The notes under the pieces were generated by a model. That model saw only the letters and a list, made by a program, of their open reading frames with translations, searched no databases and was not told where the DNA came from. A DNA stretch of 64,000 bases, taken from NCBI GenBank assembly GCA_018398585.1, contig JAGTTD010000007.1:7013320-7077319 (forward strand), in the 5' to 3' direction. A program made the translations under genes and the position numbers. Of the stretch, positions 28,024 through 40,014 are shown in pieces. How positions within the stretch are numbered: position 1 is the first letter of the stretch; each line of letters opens with the position of its first letter. This DNA comes from Simmondsia chinensis. Its lineage: Eukaryota > Streptophyta > Magnoliopsida > Caryophyllales > Simmondsiaceae.

Positions 28024-31000
28024 ATGGCTAATCTAACTAAACTTGAGTTTACTGCTCTTGATATAACTGGCAAAAATTATTTGCATTGGACCTTTGATGC
28101 TGAGATTTACCTTGATGCTAAGAATCTCAGAGATACAATTAAAAGGGAAAATTGCGCATCCCTGCAGGATCGCGTTGAAGTATTGATATTTCTCAGGCAT
28201 CATATCCATGAAGGATTGAAAGGCCGAGTATCTTACTGTAAAGGACCCGCTTGTCCTTTGTTTGAATTTAAAGGAAATGTTTGATCATCAAAAATATATG
28301 ATCCTCCCTAAAGCTTGCTGTGAATAAATTCACATGCCATTATAGGATTTTAAAACTGTCAATGTGTATAACTCTGTGGTATTTAGTATTACCTCCCGGC
28401 CGAAATTATGCAGAGAAAAATATTACCTGGGGGGATATGTTAGAGAAAATATTTTCTACTTTTCATCCTGCAACAGCAATATCGAGAGCAAAACTTTAAA
28501 AAATACTCAAAGTTAATTTCATGTCTTCTTATTACTGTAAAAACAATGAAATGTTAATGAAAAATCATCAATCATGACAAACTGGGTCAAATCCATTCTT
28601 TGAATTGAATGCTACATCCTACGACAATGATACATATAGTCGAGGCCGTGGTCGTGGTCGCAGACGTAGCCGTGGTTGTGGATGCGGTCGTGGTCGTGGT
28701 CGTGGACGAGGTTATGGCCATGGTAATAATAACTGGCACAATGGTAATCAAAATAGATCAAAATTTAAGAAGCTCGGCAACAATGAAGAGAAATATAAAA
28801 GGGAGAAAACCCATCAACAAAATTCATCAAAAGATGCGCAAACAAATTGCTATGCTGTAGTACAAAAGGTCACTGGTCGTGTACCTGTTGTATGGCTGAA
28901 CATTTGGTGAACATCTATAAAGCGTCATTGAAAGAAAAAGGCAAACATGCAGAAACAAATTTTGTTGAAGATCATTCTCCAATTAATGTGAAGCATCTTG
29001 ATGTTTCTGATTTCTTTGAAGATGCTAGTGGGAGAATTGAGCATTTGATAGGCAATGGAAATCTTAAATTGGACTAAAGTTTTTTTTGTTTTTCAATTAT
29101 GTCTTTTGTACGAAATTTTGTCTCACTTATAATGGAATGATATCATTTTGGTATGTGTAATTTAATACAATATTATATTTTTGATATTTTATTTTAATAA
29201 GTTATTTCCAATAGAATCAGGCTTGATCAACTATATTTATAAAATAAAATTCAAAAGCATTATTATATTATAATCACTTTATGCTTTTGTAATTTTATTA
29301 ATTGGAATATAAATAGAGTTCCACTAATACATATATATTTTATATTTGAAGAAACATGGATTTAGTCAAAGATAAAGATTTATGTCTAGCTGACAGTGCA
29401 ATGACACACACTATCCTCAAAAGCAAAATATATTTTTTTCAGCTACGATTAGGTGAAGCAAATGTTAATGCAATATCTGGTATTTCAAATTTAGTTGAAG
29501 GCTCCATAAGAGCACATGTTATGATTCATGGAGGAACAAAATTAAATATAAGCGATGCTTTATTTTTCAGTTGACCATAGAGAAACTTGATCAGTTCTCG
29601 AGATATTATATTACATTGTTTACCTCAAGAAGAAAGAACATAGTGAAAAAATTGTGAGCACTTTCTTTTGGGTTATATTATACTTATATATACCCTATTG
29701 AATCAAAAATAGTAGTTAACCAGGAGTTAGCTAATTGCAAAACGTTCACCTCATGGTATGACTGTTTGGGCCATCAAGTGTAACGATAATGAGAAAGATT
29801 ATTGAAAGTTCTCATGGATACTCATTAAAGAACCAGAAAATTCTTTCACCAGATGAAATTTTATGTGTTACTTATGCTCAAGATAAAATGATTAGTAGGT
29901 CATTCCAAACTAAAATTGGGGTTAAATCTCATACATTTTTAGAAAAAAAATACAAGGAGACTATGTGGGACTATTATTACATCATGTGGACCATTTCGAT
30001 ATTTACGATGTTGATAGATGCCCCAACACGTTGGTCACATGTCTGTCTATTATCTACTTGCAATATGGCATTTGCGAGATTCCTTGCAAAAATAATTTGA
30101 TTACGAACTCAATTTTTGGATTACACGATCAAATAGATCCATCTTGATAATGCGGGAGAATTTACATCCCAAGCATTTAATGACTATTGTATGTCAGTTG
30201 GGATTACAATTGAGCACCCTGTGGCCCACCAACATACATAAAATGATCTTGCAGAATCTCTGATCAAACGTCTGCAACTAATTTCTAGATAATTACTCAT
30301 GAAAACAAAGTTGAACAGTTTTGCATGGGGGCACGCTATGTTACATGCTGCAACACTGACTCGTGCCAGGCCAACTGCTTATCACAAATACTCCCCAGTA
30401 CAACTTGTTTCTGGTCAAGAACCAAATATATCCCATCTATGAATTTTTGGTTGCACTGTATATGTTCTGATTGCTCCACCCCAGCGCACAAAGATGGGTC
30501 CACAATGGAGACTTGGGATTTATGTTGGATTTGAATCTCCGTCAATTATGAAATATCTTGAACCATTGACTGGAGATATTTTTATTGCATGGTTTGCAAA
30601 TTGTAAGTTTGATGAAACAATGTTCCCAGAATTATGGGGAGAAAAATTAAAGCTGAAAAAGTGAGAAATTGTGTGGAACGCACAGCGTACGAATCAATAT
30701 GAAATAAGAGTTTAGAAAATTATCCATTTACAAAATATTGCAAACAAATTACTAGATGCATTTGTTGATATAAAAAGAGTGACCGAGTCACATGTTCCAG
30801 CTATAAATGCTCCTGTTCGAATTGATATTGCAAATGAACAGTCTTCTAAAACATTGGCAAGTACATCTACTGTACGCCAGAAGTGTGGTAGACCTGTTAG
30901 TTCTAAAAATAAGAATACAAGAAAGAAAAGAGAGCAAAATAAACAAGTTGGCTCCTCTATTAAAACTCCTGAAGAGAAACCCCCCGAAGAAGTACAAATG

Positions 31001-32808
31001 CAAATCCAAGAAAAAGATACGGAGGATAAAATGGCTCCTCGAGAATAGCAAGTACCTAAAAATTGTGAAAATGATGAAAAATATCGAGAATGAGGAGATT
31101 TTGATAAACTATGCTATTACTGACATACGGTGGAACCGAAATGAGACGATTACTGATCAAGTGTTTGCATATATTGTGGCTACTAATTTGATCATAGAAG
31201 GTGAAGATCTTGAACTTAAATCTATTCAAGAATGCCAAAGAAGAAATGATTGGCCAAAATGGAAAGAAGCAATTCAGGCAGAATTAAATTCACTTACGAA
31301 ACGTGCAATTTTTGGACCTATAGCCCAGACACCTGAAAATACGAAACTCGTAGGCTACAAGTGGATATTTGTACGGAAAAGAAATGAAAAGAATGAAGTG
31401 GTTAGATATAAAGCACGACTTGTAGCTCAAGGTTTCTCACAGAGGTCAAGAATTGATTACGAAGAGACATATTCACCAGTAATGGACACAATTGCATTTA
31501 GTTTCTTAATAAACCTGGCAGTCTCTAAAAGACTCCACATCCGTCTTATGGATATGGTAACAGCTTATCTATATGGATCATTTGATAATGATATCTATAT
31601 GAAAATCTCTGAGGACTACAAATGCCAGATGCCTATAGCTCAAAACCTTGACAGCTATGTTCGATCAAATTACAAAAATCTTTATATGGATTAAAACAAC
31701 CAGGGCGAATATGGTACAATTGTCTTAGTACATACCGTCTAAGAGAGGGATATGTTAATAATTCAGTTAGCCCATGTGCTTTTATTAAGAAATCAAATTT
31801 TGGATTTGCTATCATCGCAGTATGTGTTGATGATTTAAATATCATAGGAACTTTTGAAGCGATTAAACAAGCTGTTGCATATCTAAATAAGGAGTTTGAG
31901 ATAAAAGATCTCGGAAAGACAAAATATTGTCTTGGTTTGCAAATAAAGCACTTATCTGATAGAATTTTAGTACATCAGTCTACTTATGTAGAAAAAGTGC
32001 TAAAGCGTTTTAACATGGATAAGGCACATCCGTTGAGTACCCCAATTGGTATCTGATCCCTTGATGTAAATAAGGACCCCTTTCGCCCTCGAGGAGATAA
32101 TGAATAAATTCTTAGCCCTGAAGTGCCATACCTAAGTGCAATAGGTGCACTGATGTATCTGGCTAACTACATGAGACCAGATATAGTCTTTTCGGTTAAC
32201 TTGTTAGCAAGATAAAACTCAAATCCTACCCGAAGACAATGGAATGGGATTAAACATATATTTCGGCATCTCCGTGGTACATCTTATAGGGAATATTCTA
32301 TCTGAAACAATCAAATCCAAGATTGGTTGGATATGCAGATGCTGGATATTTGTCTGATCCACATAAAGGCCATTCACAAGCAGTATATTTATTTACTTAT
32401 GGTGACACTTCTATATCTTGGTGATTTACCAAACAAACAACAAAAATAATTTCTTCAAATCATGCTGAAATACTTGCACTTCATGGGGCAAGTAGGGAAT
32501 ATTTATGGTTGAGATCTCTTATTCAACATGTTCAAGAAGAACGCGGTCTTCCAACAATACTGTGTGAAGAAAATGCTAATTGTATTACTCAAATAAGAGG
32601 TGGATACATTAAAGGCAACAGAACTAAATATATCTTACCAAAGTTCTTCTTTGCACACAAGCTTCAGAAGACGGGTGAAATAGATGTTTATCAAATTCGC
32701 TCAAGTGAGAACCTAGCATATTTGTTCACAAAAGCATTGCCAACAAGAACTTTTGAGAAACTAGTTTACAAGATTAGTATATGTCGACTCAGAAATGCCC
32801 CTTACTAA
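28024..32808 (+). pseudogene. gag-pol remnant of copia B
   Basis: Domains in the usual copia order, all broken. Gag start MANLTKLEFTALDITGKNYL (28024). Arg/Gly-rich tract (28630-28740) and a degraded zinc knuckle with KGHWSCTC (28850-28900). Protease region LADSAMTHTI (29390), where family members have DSATTH. Integrase scraps (29760-30530). RT with YKWIFVRKR, YKARLVAQGFSQ, YEETYSPV (31350-31480) and MDMVTAYLYG. An active-site region lies near 31810-31850 (CVDDLNI). RNase H tail at 32340-32780. Numerous frameshifts and stops exclude activity. Confidence 0.85.
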
Positions 32809-32991
32809 TATGTTTATATAAGGGGAAATTAAATACGCATTGTACTCTTTTTCCCTTTGCTATGGTTTTTGTCCCCCTGGATTTTTTATAGCAATGTTTT
32901 TAATGAGGCAGGTGTATATAACTCGGACACTATATATTTTCAAGAGTGTTATATCCCGTAATGTTTTAAAAGAAAATATCTAAAGGCGGAG

Positions 32992-33300
32992 TGTTGTAGA
33001 TATTGGATATTTTTTGGGTACAATTTTTATGGTTGAATTCGGGTATTATTAAATATCCTGAAAAATTAGAAATTATGTAAAAAAGCCTTATATGTATACA
33101 TATACATGCACACATATATAATATATGTATATGTATATTTATTGTTAATTTTGCATGCATAACATGTATATACTTGCATGTCAAATATCATGATGACTCA
33201 TATGCAATATGCTCATGTATATAAATGTTGGGGCATGAATGAAAATTGCAACAAAAAAAAAGAGAAGTGAAAGTAAGTTGAGAAAAGAGGAGTTTTTTTA
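32992..33300 (+). repeat. 3' LTR of copia B, truncated
   Basis: It matches the interrupted 5' LTR for about 300 bases (TGTTGTAGATATTGG ... AAGTTGAGAAAAGAGGAG) and then gives way to unrelated hairpin-rich DNA. The last third of the LTR is missing, so the outer target duplication cannot be tested. Confidence 0.8.
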
Positions 33301-33720
33301 CCAATATGGCACAGTTTTTAAAAATATTTATCAAAATGACATTATTTACAAAAATATTTACCAAAATAGCATCATTCATTGTACATTTAACAAAGTACGC
33401 CGTTTTAATGGCGTACTTAGGGCATATAAACGATGTACGCCATTTGTAATGGCTTACGATCAATGTACATCGTTACAAATGGCATACGACCAAATGAAGC
33501 CTTTTGTACACCATTTGTAACAGCATACGAAAGGGCATAAAGAAACCTCTCCCCCCCCCCCCCCCCCCCCCCCCCAAAATATGTGAACCCTAAACCCCCC
33601 TGCCACACTCGATTCCCCTCAACACAATTGGCAAAATTGCACATATTCGAAAAAAATTGGCAAAACAGCATATCAGAAAAAAAAAAAAAAAATTAGCAAA
33701 GTCACATCATTTAATGTACA
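33301..33720. repeat. Hairpin-rich repeat block with a 25-C homopolymer
   Basis: 33390-33530 holds repeated, partly palindromic words: GTACGCCGTTTTAATGGCGT, GTACGCCATTTGTAATGGCT, TGTACATCGTTACAAATGGC. 33310-33380 has repeats of ACCAAAATAGCATC type. A run of 25 C lies at 33551-33575. 33645-33720 repeats the opening theme (TTGGCAAAACAGCATAT, TTAGCAAAGTCACATCA). It has no coding content and replaces the end of the copia B 3' LTR. Confidence 0.55.
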
Positions 33721-34319
33721 TTCATCGTTGCAGGCCATTGAGTGCAAACTTACACGCCATTACAACTAAAAGATTCCCTACAACCTATTCCTTCTATTCT
33801 TCATCCTCGTTCGGTGAACTCCCGCTTTACTTCTATCTCCCGTCTTTTTTAATCTCTTACCTCCTCTGTTTCATCATTATCCTCCTATCAGCCCATTCAT
33901 TCTCACCCTCCTCTAGATGTAACAACTACATGAGTCGGGCCCTACACTAAATAACAGTTTGGCACATTATGGTATCTGAACAACAAAGACTAACATACAT
34001 GATGCAACACCCATGAACGGGTGCACGTGGGTTGGGTCAAGAACCAACTGACCCATCCAACGTTTGACCCATACCCACCAAATGGTAGGATGATGGCTCT
34101 GGGTTGGGTCGGTTTTTGTTGGGTTGGGTCGGGTCCGGCCATATTTGGTTAGTGCTTAAACATTCTTCTAAGTTTCAATTTGAAGTAATTCTAATTTGAG
34201 TTTAAGGTAAATAATCGATAACAAAGCTAAGAAGGAGATCCAATTATCAATTATTGATATGAATGATAATATGTTAGGATTATTCTATTTTAGATTATCC
34301 ACATGCGTGTATATACATA
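33721..34319. other. Spacer with GGGTTGGGTC-rich patch
   Basis: No gene. 34018-34140 is made of GGGTTGGGTC and GACCCAT words in both orientations, like the interior of plant hAT MITEs, but I cannot find paired ends. The rest is unremarkable. Confidence 0.3.
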
Positions 34320-34905
34320 TAATTATTTAGGTACCCAAAAATTTTAACGTTTATTATCTAGGTGACCTATTTCAATTATATACAATACAATTGAAGCAGC
34401 CCAAGTTAAAATTTTAACGAATTATGATAAAATATTCACCAAATTTTCGTATAAACTATTTGCATATATTGCCAAAATCATATAATATGTTAACATTCTT
34501 TTCCAAAATAACCAAATTGTAATGAAAATACTTATATATTAACGGAGTCATAGTCGAATTTAATATTGTCCAATAAATATCCATCAAATTTCAGAAGAAG
34601 GATACTGGATTTATAAAATTTTAAAATATCTAGGTACCTAATAGATAGAAATTTTAAACCTTATGGTATTCCACTTATATATTGGAACTTAGGATGCCTA
34701 AGTGATAAATAGTTAAATCTTAGGTATTCAACTTATATATTTAAACGTTAGATATTTAAGTAATAAATAGTCAAACTTTGAGGTATCATACTTGTATATT
34801 GAAAAGTCAGATACCTAAGTAATAGTCAAACATCAAAGTATGCCACTTATATATTGAAATATCTGGGTACCTAAATAATAAATTGTCAAACCTTAAAATA
34901 TGCGA
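34320..34905. repeat. AT-rich tandem repeat, about 60-base units
   Basis: Units of the form CTTATATATT-GAAA...TTAG-ATACCTAAGTGATAAATAG-TCAAACTT-GGTAT recur at least four times between 34640 and 34900, with looser copies to the left. The GGTACCTAAGTGATAAAT phrase is shared with the MITE at 5807-6332, so the two are probably related. Confidence 0.5.
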
Positions 34906-34914
34906 GATAGGGGT

Positions 34915-35440
34915 TTCACCATATGAATGTCTTCTTCAAGACGACCTTTCAAAAAGATCTTTTTGACTTCTATTTGCTAAATCTCATAACGAGCTGCAAT
35001 GAATAGGGGTATCCTTATGGACTTTATCATGACTACTAGTATGAAGGTCTCATCATAATAGGTTCCTCTTGAGTCAAACCCATAGCAACCAACCTTGCTT
35101 TGAAGGTCTCTACCTTCCCATCCACTCATTTTTTCTTCTTGTAGACCCATTTATACCCAATGAGCTTAATGCCAACAGGCGTCTCTACAAGATCCCAGAC
35201 CTAACTAGAATATGTAGATCCTATCTCAGTTCTTCATTGCTAAGACCCAATGGTCAGCATTCTTGTCTTTAATTGCTTCATTGTAGCTAAGAGGATCAGA
35301 TTTATTGTCATGGTCAACCACTAAGGTTCCCGCTATGAACCTAGTAGGTGTCCTGACAATCCTCTCACTATACCTAGGCTCTCGTGTACTTTGAATAGTC
35401 TCAACTTTATTAGTAGGTGCATCTAATGCATCCACTGTGT
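34915..35440 (-). pseudogene. Copia pol fragment (integrase-RT junction)
   Basis: Reading leftward: the region before RT with RYSERIVRTPTRFI, DPLSYNEAIKDKNADHW, then LVETPVGIKLIGYKWVYKKK, VDGKVETFKARLVA and QEEPIMM, stopping near 34915. These are the linker and first RT motifs of a Ty1/copia polyprotein from a family other than A, B or C. Stops are present. It is cut on the left by AT repeats and on the right by unrecognised DNA holding the LINE target. Confidence 0.75.
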
Positions 35441-35592
35441 ACCGAGTTGTATTTAGCTATCTAGTATTCGCGTCATTTCTTCCTTTAATTCTTATAAAAC
35501 AATTTTTGCCTTTACTTTTGTAATTCACTTACAAGAAATCCTTCTGAAAATATCTTTATTTTTCATGTACAAGATAATTTCTGATCAGAAAA

Positions 35593-35610
35593 TGACATGA
35601 ATTTAATGAT
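35593..35610. repeat. LINE target-site duplication, left copy
   Basis: TGACATGAATTTAATGAT (18 bases) is repeated exactly at 42266-42283, on the other side of the LINE. Confidence 0.92.
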
Positions 35611-35641
35611 TTTTTTTTTTTTTATCAATGGTAAAGACAAA

Positions 35642-38600
35642 TCAGAAGGAGCTGCCCCCATGTAAAACAAGGCGATCGGAAGCCTCCACATTAGAAATGC
35701 GCAGCAGGGCGGTGGAAGGATCACGAACTTCGCAATTGAAATTGATGCTTTCTAAGCCCTCGCTTGCCATGAAATCAGCGGATTGATTGGCCTCGCGGTA
35801 AACATGAGAGAAGTGAATTTGAGTCAGCCTTTTACCAAGAGTTGCAATCTTGTCCTTAATGAAGTGGATATCACTGGGACAGTCGAACGACCCATTTAAA
35901 GAGTTTATGAGAACTTTATTGTCACCTTCCAAGATGATCTTCGAGTATCCTAGGGTGGTAGCCGTATAAAGCCCGCCCTAGCTGCAATTGCTTCAGCAAC
36001 AATGACTAACGCATTTCCTAGTCTTTTGCTCCCTGTTTTGATAACCTCACCATTAGAGTTTCGAATTACAAAACCAGAGGCTGCTTGAAAATCTCTTTTG
36101 GTGCCATCGAAATTTACTTTCACCCAGTCGGATCTTGGGGGGGACCAGGATGTCCAGAAGTTCTTGCTTCTTTTGCTCAAATTCCTAGAGTTGTTCGATG
36201 AATCTTCCTCTATAGTGTTTCTGCATACCCATTCCCAGTACGTCCTCTTGGCCCGGATGACCACTTGAGAAATCGGGGTTGTCTCTTTTCTAAAAATAGC
36301 AGCATTTCGATCCTTCCATATTTGCCAACAAACCATTATAAACTTACCAATTCCTTCATTATCTTTCCGAGTGCGGAGTTCCTCCCCTAAATCCGCTTTT
36401 TTTGGGGGGGAGGTGATCCACTTTTGGGTCTTTGCAGTGTGCCAAATCTCCTTGGCTCGTGGGCAGTTTAGAAGAATGTGGGATACTGTCTCTCTACTTT
36501 AAGCACACCAGGTACAATTAAGGTTCCAATCTTGAATTCGTTTTTGCATCTGATCCCCAGTTGCCAAGAACCCATTTAGTGCTTGCCAAAGAAAGATTTT
36601 TATCTTGGGTAGGATATCCAAGTTCCAAATCCACTTGAACTCCCACTTGTTTCTGTCATCCCACTCAAGATTATGGGCAAGCCAAGTGGCAGACTTGACA
36701 CTAAATTTTCCGGTACTTGTGAATCCCCAGCAGAACTGGTCTTCCTTGGGTGATAGGGGAACTGGGACGCCCATAATGGAGTTGACCATGTCTTGGGGGA
36801 CAATTTGATTAAGAGCTTCCTTATTCCATTCCCCTTCGGTGATGTAGTCAGCTACCAAAGATGAGGAATTGATATCACTAGGAGCGGACCTCAGGCTTTC
36901 CGCCAGAGGCCCTTTCTCTACCCACCAATCCTTCCAGAAGTTGATCTTAGCACCATTCCCCACTTTCCATTTGATTCCTTTTCTTATGAGGTTTCTAACA
37001 GCCATTATTCCCTTCCAGGCTGGGGAATCTGTTCCTTTGCAAGTATAGTCAAAGAAAGAGGAGTTACGAAGATAACGATCCTTTATGACCTGGACCCATA
37101 AAATGTTTTCGTTCATCAGTATTCGCCATCCAAGTTTGCACAGGAAGGCTTGATTAATCGCCGCCAACTTACGCAGCCCTAGTCCACCAGCCCCTTTTGG
37201 TCTGCAGATCTTGCTCCAGGAAGCCATATGAACTCCGTTTGTATTTTCTTTGTTCCAGAAAAAACGACGGCTAATTGAATCCCCCCATTTGCAAACCTTT
37301 TTGGGGAGTTTAAAGCATTGCATTACATGGCTCGGCATGGATTCAATTGAGGACTGAATCAGTGTAACCCTGCCTGCTTTAGACAGTTTCCCTGCCTTCC
37401 ATTTTGCTATTTTACCTTCCATTTTCGGAATCAATTCACTTTCCACCTGACTCGCAAATCTCCCTGTTGTGAAATTACACCCCAGGTATCTACCCAGGGA
37501 TGCGTTACCTGGAATTTCCAGTATGTTACAGAGTCTCAGTCTGTGCTGTCTATCTAGGTTGGCGGAGAACACCGCCGCCGACTTGGATCTGTTAATTACA
37601 AGGCCTGAGTCCTCACCAAATAACTGCAAGATCCTGTTTAAAGTCTGAATCGTCTCCATTTTGGCATCACAGAAGAGCAGGCAGTCATCCGAGAAAAATA
37701 GGCCTGGGATCGATGATGCATTCCAACTAATTTTAACCCCAATTCCTGACTTCTTTGTTACCGTAAGAGCCTGCAGGTTAGTTGCTAAAACATCGAGGCA
37801 TAAAATAAACAAAAAGGGGGACAGGGGGTCACCTTGTCTTAGTCCTCTAGAAGGGGAGAAAAACCCCATTGGTTTATCATCCACAAGGACAGAAAAAGAT
37901 GTGGTCGTGACGCACATCATAATCCATTCAATCCATTGATCATGAAATCCTTGTTTCTGAAGTGTCCTTTCGAGGAAGGGCCATTCGATTTTGTCAAAAG
38001 CCTTTTCCATGTCAAGCTTGGTAGCTATCCATCCTGATTTTCCTTGTTTTTTTTTGAAAGCAGTTAGGATTTCATGAGCAACTAGGATGTTGTCTTGGAT
38101 GTTTCTCCAAGGGACAAAGGCTGCTTGCCACTGGGATACAATATTGGGCATTAGAGGTTCCATGCGGTTAACAAGTACTTTAGCAATGACTTTATATAAA
38201 ACATTACATAGACTAATTGGTCTAAAATGGTTTACATAACATGGTGTGTCAGTTTTTGGGATCAGAGTAAGGAAGGTGTGGTTAAGCTGTCTCAGAAGGA
38301 ATCTTCCCCGTAAGGCAGATCTGATAGCGTGACAGATGTCCTTGCCCACACGATTCCAGTAAGTTTGGAAAAAAAGGGCCGAGAACCCGTCGGGGCCCGG
38401 GGTTTTGTGGGGGTTCATATCAAAGACCGCCTCTTTAATTTCACTATCACTTAATTCAGAAATAAGTTTTTCATTTTTAGAGTCCGTTACCTTTTTCTTT
38501 AATGTTTTTAGGGACTGGAAATTGATTCTAGGTCCATTTGATCTGAATCTTTCCTTAAATTCCTGGATAAATGTTTCTCCTATGGCCTATTTTTCGGTAA

Positions 38601-39810
38601 TGGAAATCCCCATAGAATTTTGGATTTCGACAATTGCTCTTCTTTTTCTCTTGGTTTGGACTGTTGCATAAAAGAATTTGGAGTTACGATCACCTTTTGT
38701 AATCCATTCTTTTCTTCAATATTTTGCCCAAAACTTGTGGTTATTGAATAAAATTTTTTCGCGTTGCAGAAGTAGTCTTTGCAGTTTTTTATTTAGACAG
38801 GGGTTACACGGGTCATAGTTTAGTTTTGATTGGGTCTCACAGATTTTTCTTTCATTTTCATGGACTTTGCTCTTAGTCCATCGTTTCATTAGAGCTTCAT
38901 TTTCTTTAATTTTTTTCTTGATATGTTTTAGTGTTTGGACAATTTCAAACAATCTCGATCCCTGGAATTTCAGGTTCCAGCTTTTTCTTATGATGTCCTC
39001 AGTGGTTTTAGACTTGGTCCATCCTACTTGGAAACGGAATGGGGCCGCCTTTTTATGTTCGTCTGCCTCCGTGCATAAAAGAAGAGGCGTGTGGTCTGAG
39101 GTGGGCCCAAAGCCGTTGTACACAAACGACTTTGGGAAAAGATGAGCCCATTCTTGGTTATTAAGGGCTCGGTCTAACTTTTCCTGAATGTAGGCCCCAT
39201 TAATAAACCTACTCCAGGTGAAGGTCTGACCTGCCCACGGCGTATCTTCGAGTTCAAGGTGTTGGCATAGATTATTTAATCGTATAGTACGTTTAACAGT
39301 TAGAGGAGATCCTCCCCGTTTATCGTTTAAGTTTTTAAGCTCATTAAAATCTCCGATAACACACCAAGGTTTACCCATGAAGTGTTGAAGGTCCTGAAGT
39401 GCATCCCAAAATTGGTCCTTTTCTTTTTCTTTTGTGGAGGCATAGACAAAGGACATAAGACCCTTTTTGCCAGATATCTTGTCAAGGACGTATGTGTGAG
39501 CAATACTGTTATCGCAATAGAGAATGTCCACATAACATGTTAAAGCATTCCACATGATCCATAGACCCCCCACATGGTTTTGGGGAGGGGAATAATGGTA
39601 TCCATCAAATCCCATGGCCTGGGTTAGATGCCTAACAGTCTGTTCTTGTGCAAGGGGCTCTAATATAGTTAACATGTCAGGTTTAAATTTTCTAACTAAG
39701 CCATGGAGTTCTTGTTGGGCTGGCAAACGTGCCACTCCTCGGATATTCAAGCATAGAATTTTCATAATGACAGAAAAAAGAAAGGAAGTACCTTCATAAG
39801 CCACAAACAA
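35642..39810 (-). pseudogene. LINE ORF2: endonuclease, reverse transcriptase, RNase H (inactivated)
   Basis: Domains from right to left: APE-type endonuclease (MKILCLNIRGVARLP, CVIGDFNEL, SDHTPLLL; 39810-38716). Reverse transcriptase ([69 protein letters not shown], then FSDD as active site; 38418-37000). A zf-RVT end with CTWCA. RNase H (VKVNFDGTKRD, then IILEGDNKVLINSL). EN, RT and the first RNase H part share one frame, broken by stops near 38716, 38590 and 36499. A one-base shift near 35940 separates the last part. All catalytic motifs are otherwise recognisable. Confidence 0.92.
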
Positions 39811-40014
39811 AAGATGCCATCGTGTATCCCACGATGAAGTACATGAGTTCCATAGTGATTTCCATGAGCCCGTAGCTCACTCCAAAGGAGATACGCAGAA
39901 AAACAAAAAAGGAAGATAACAAAAGGTGACCACCAAGGTAGCCAAAACCAAAATACTGATAAGGGGTAGCGAACAAAATACATCACAGAAAATACATAGC
40001 TAGAGAAGTCATGA

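Larger units (their letters stand above)
22814..33300 (+). mobile_element. Copia element B, + strand, 5' LTR split by a nested element
   Basis: The 5' LTR begins TGTTATAGATATTGGATA (22814), is interrupted at 23044, resumes at 27735-27739 (GCAAC) and ends at about 27941 (TAATACA). The primer-binding-like TTATCAGCACGAC follows directly. The 3' LTR begins TGTTGTAGATATTGGATA at 32992, after the purine tract AAAGGCGGAG. It matches the left LTR through ATTTATTGTTAATTTTGCAT and GACTCATATGCAATATGCTC, then is lost near 33300. The coding region (28024-32808) is full of stops. Confidence 0.85.

Noticed and set aside
28605..28910. RGG-box RNA-binding protein
   Set aside because: The GRGRGR tract lies between the gag start and zinc knuckle of copia B and is a normal part of that gag.
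38405..38671. + strand frames across 37.6-41.0 kb
   Set aside because: They mirror the LINE ORF1 and ORF2 on the opposite strand and show no independent features.
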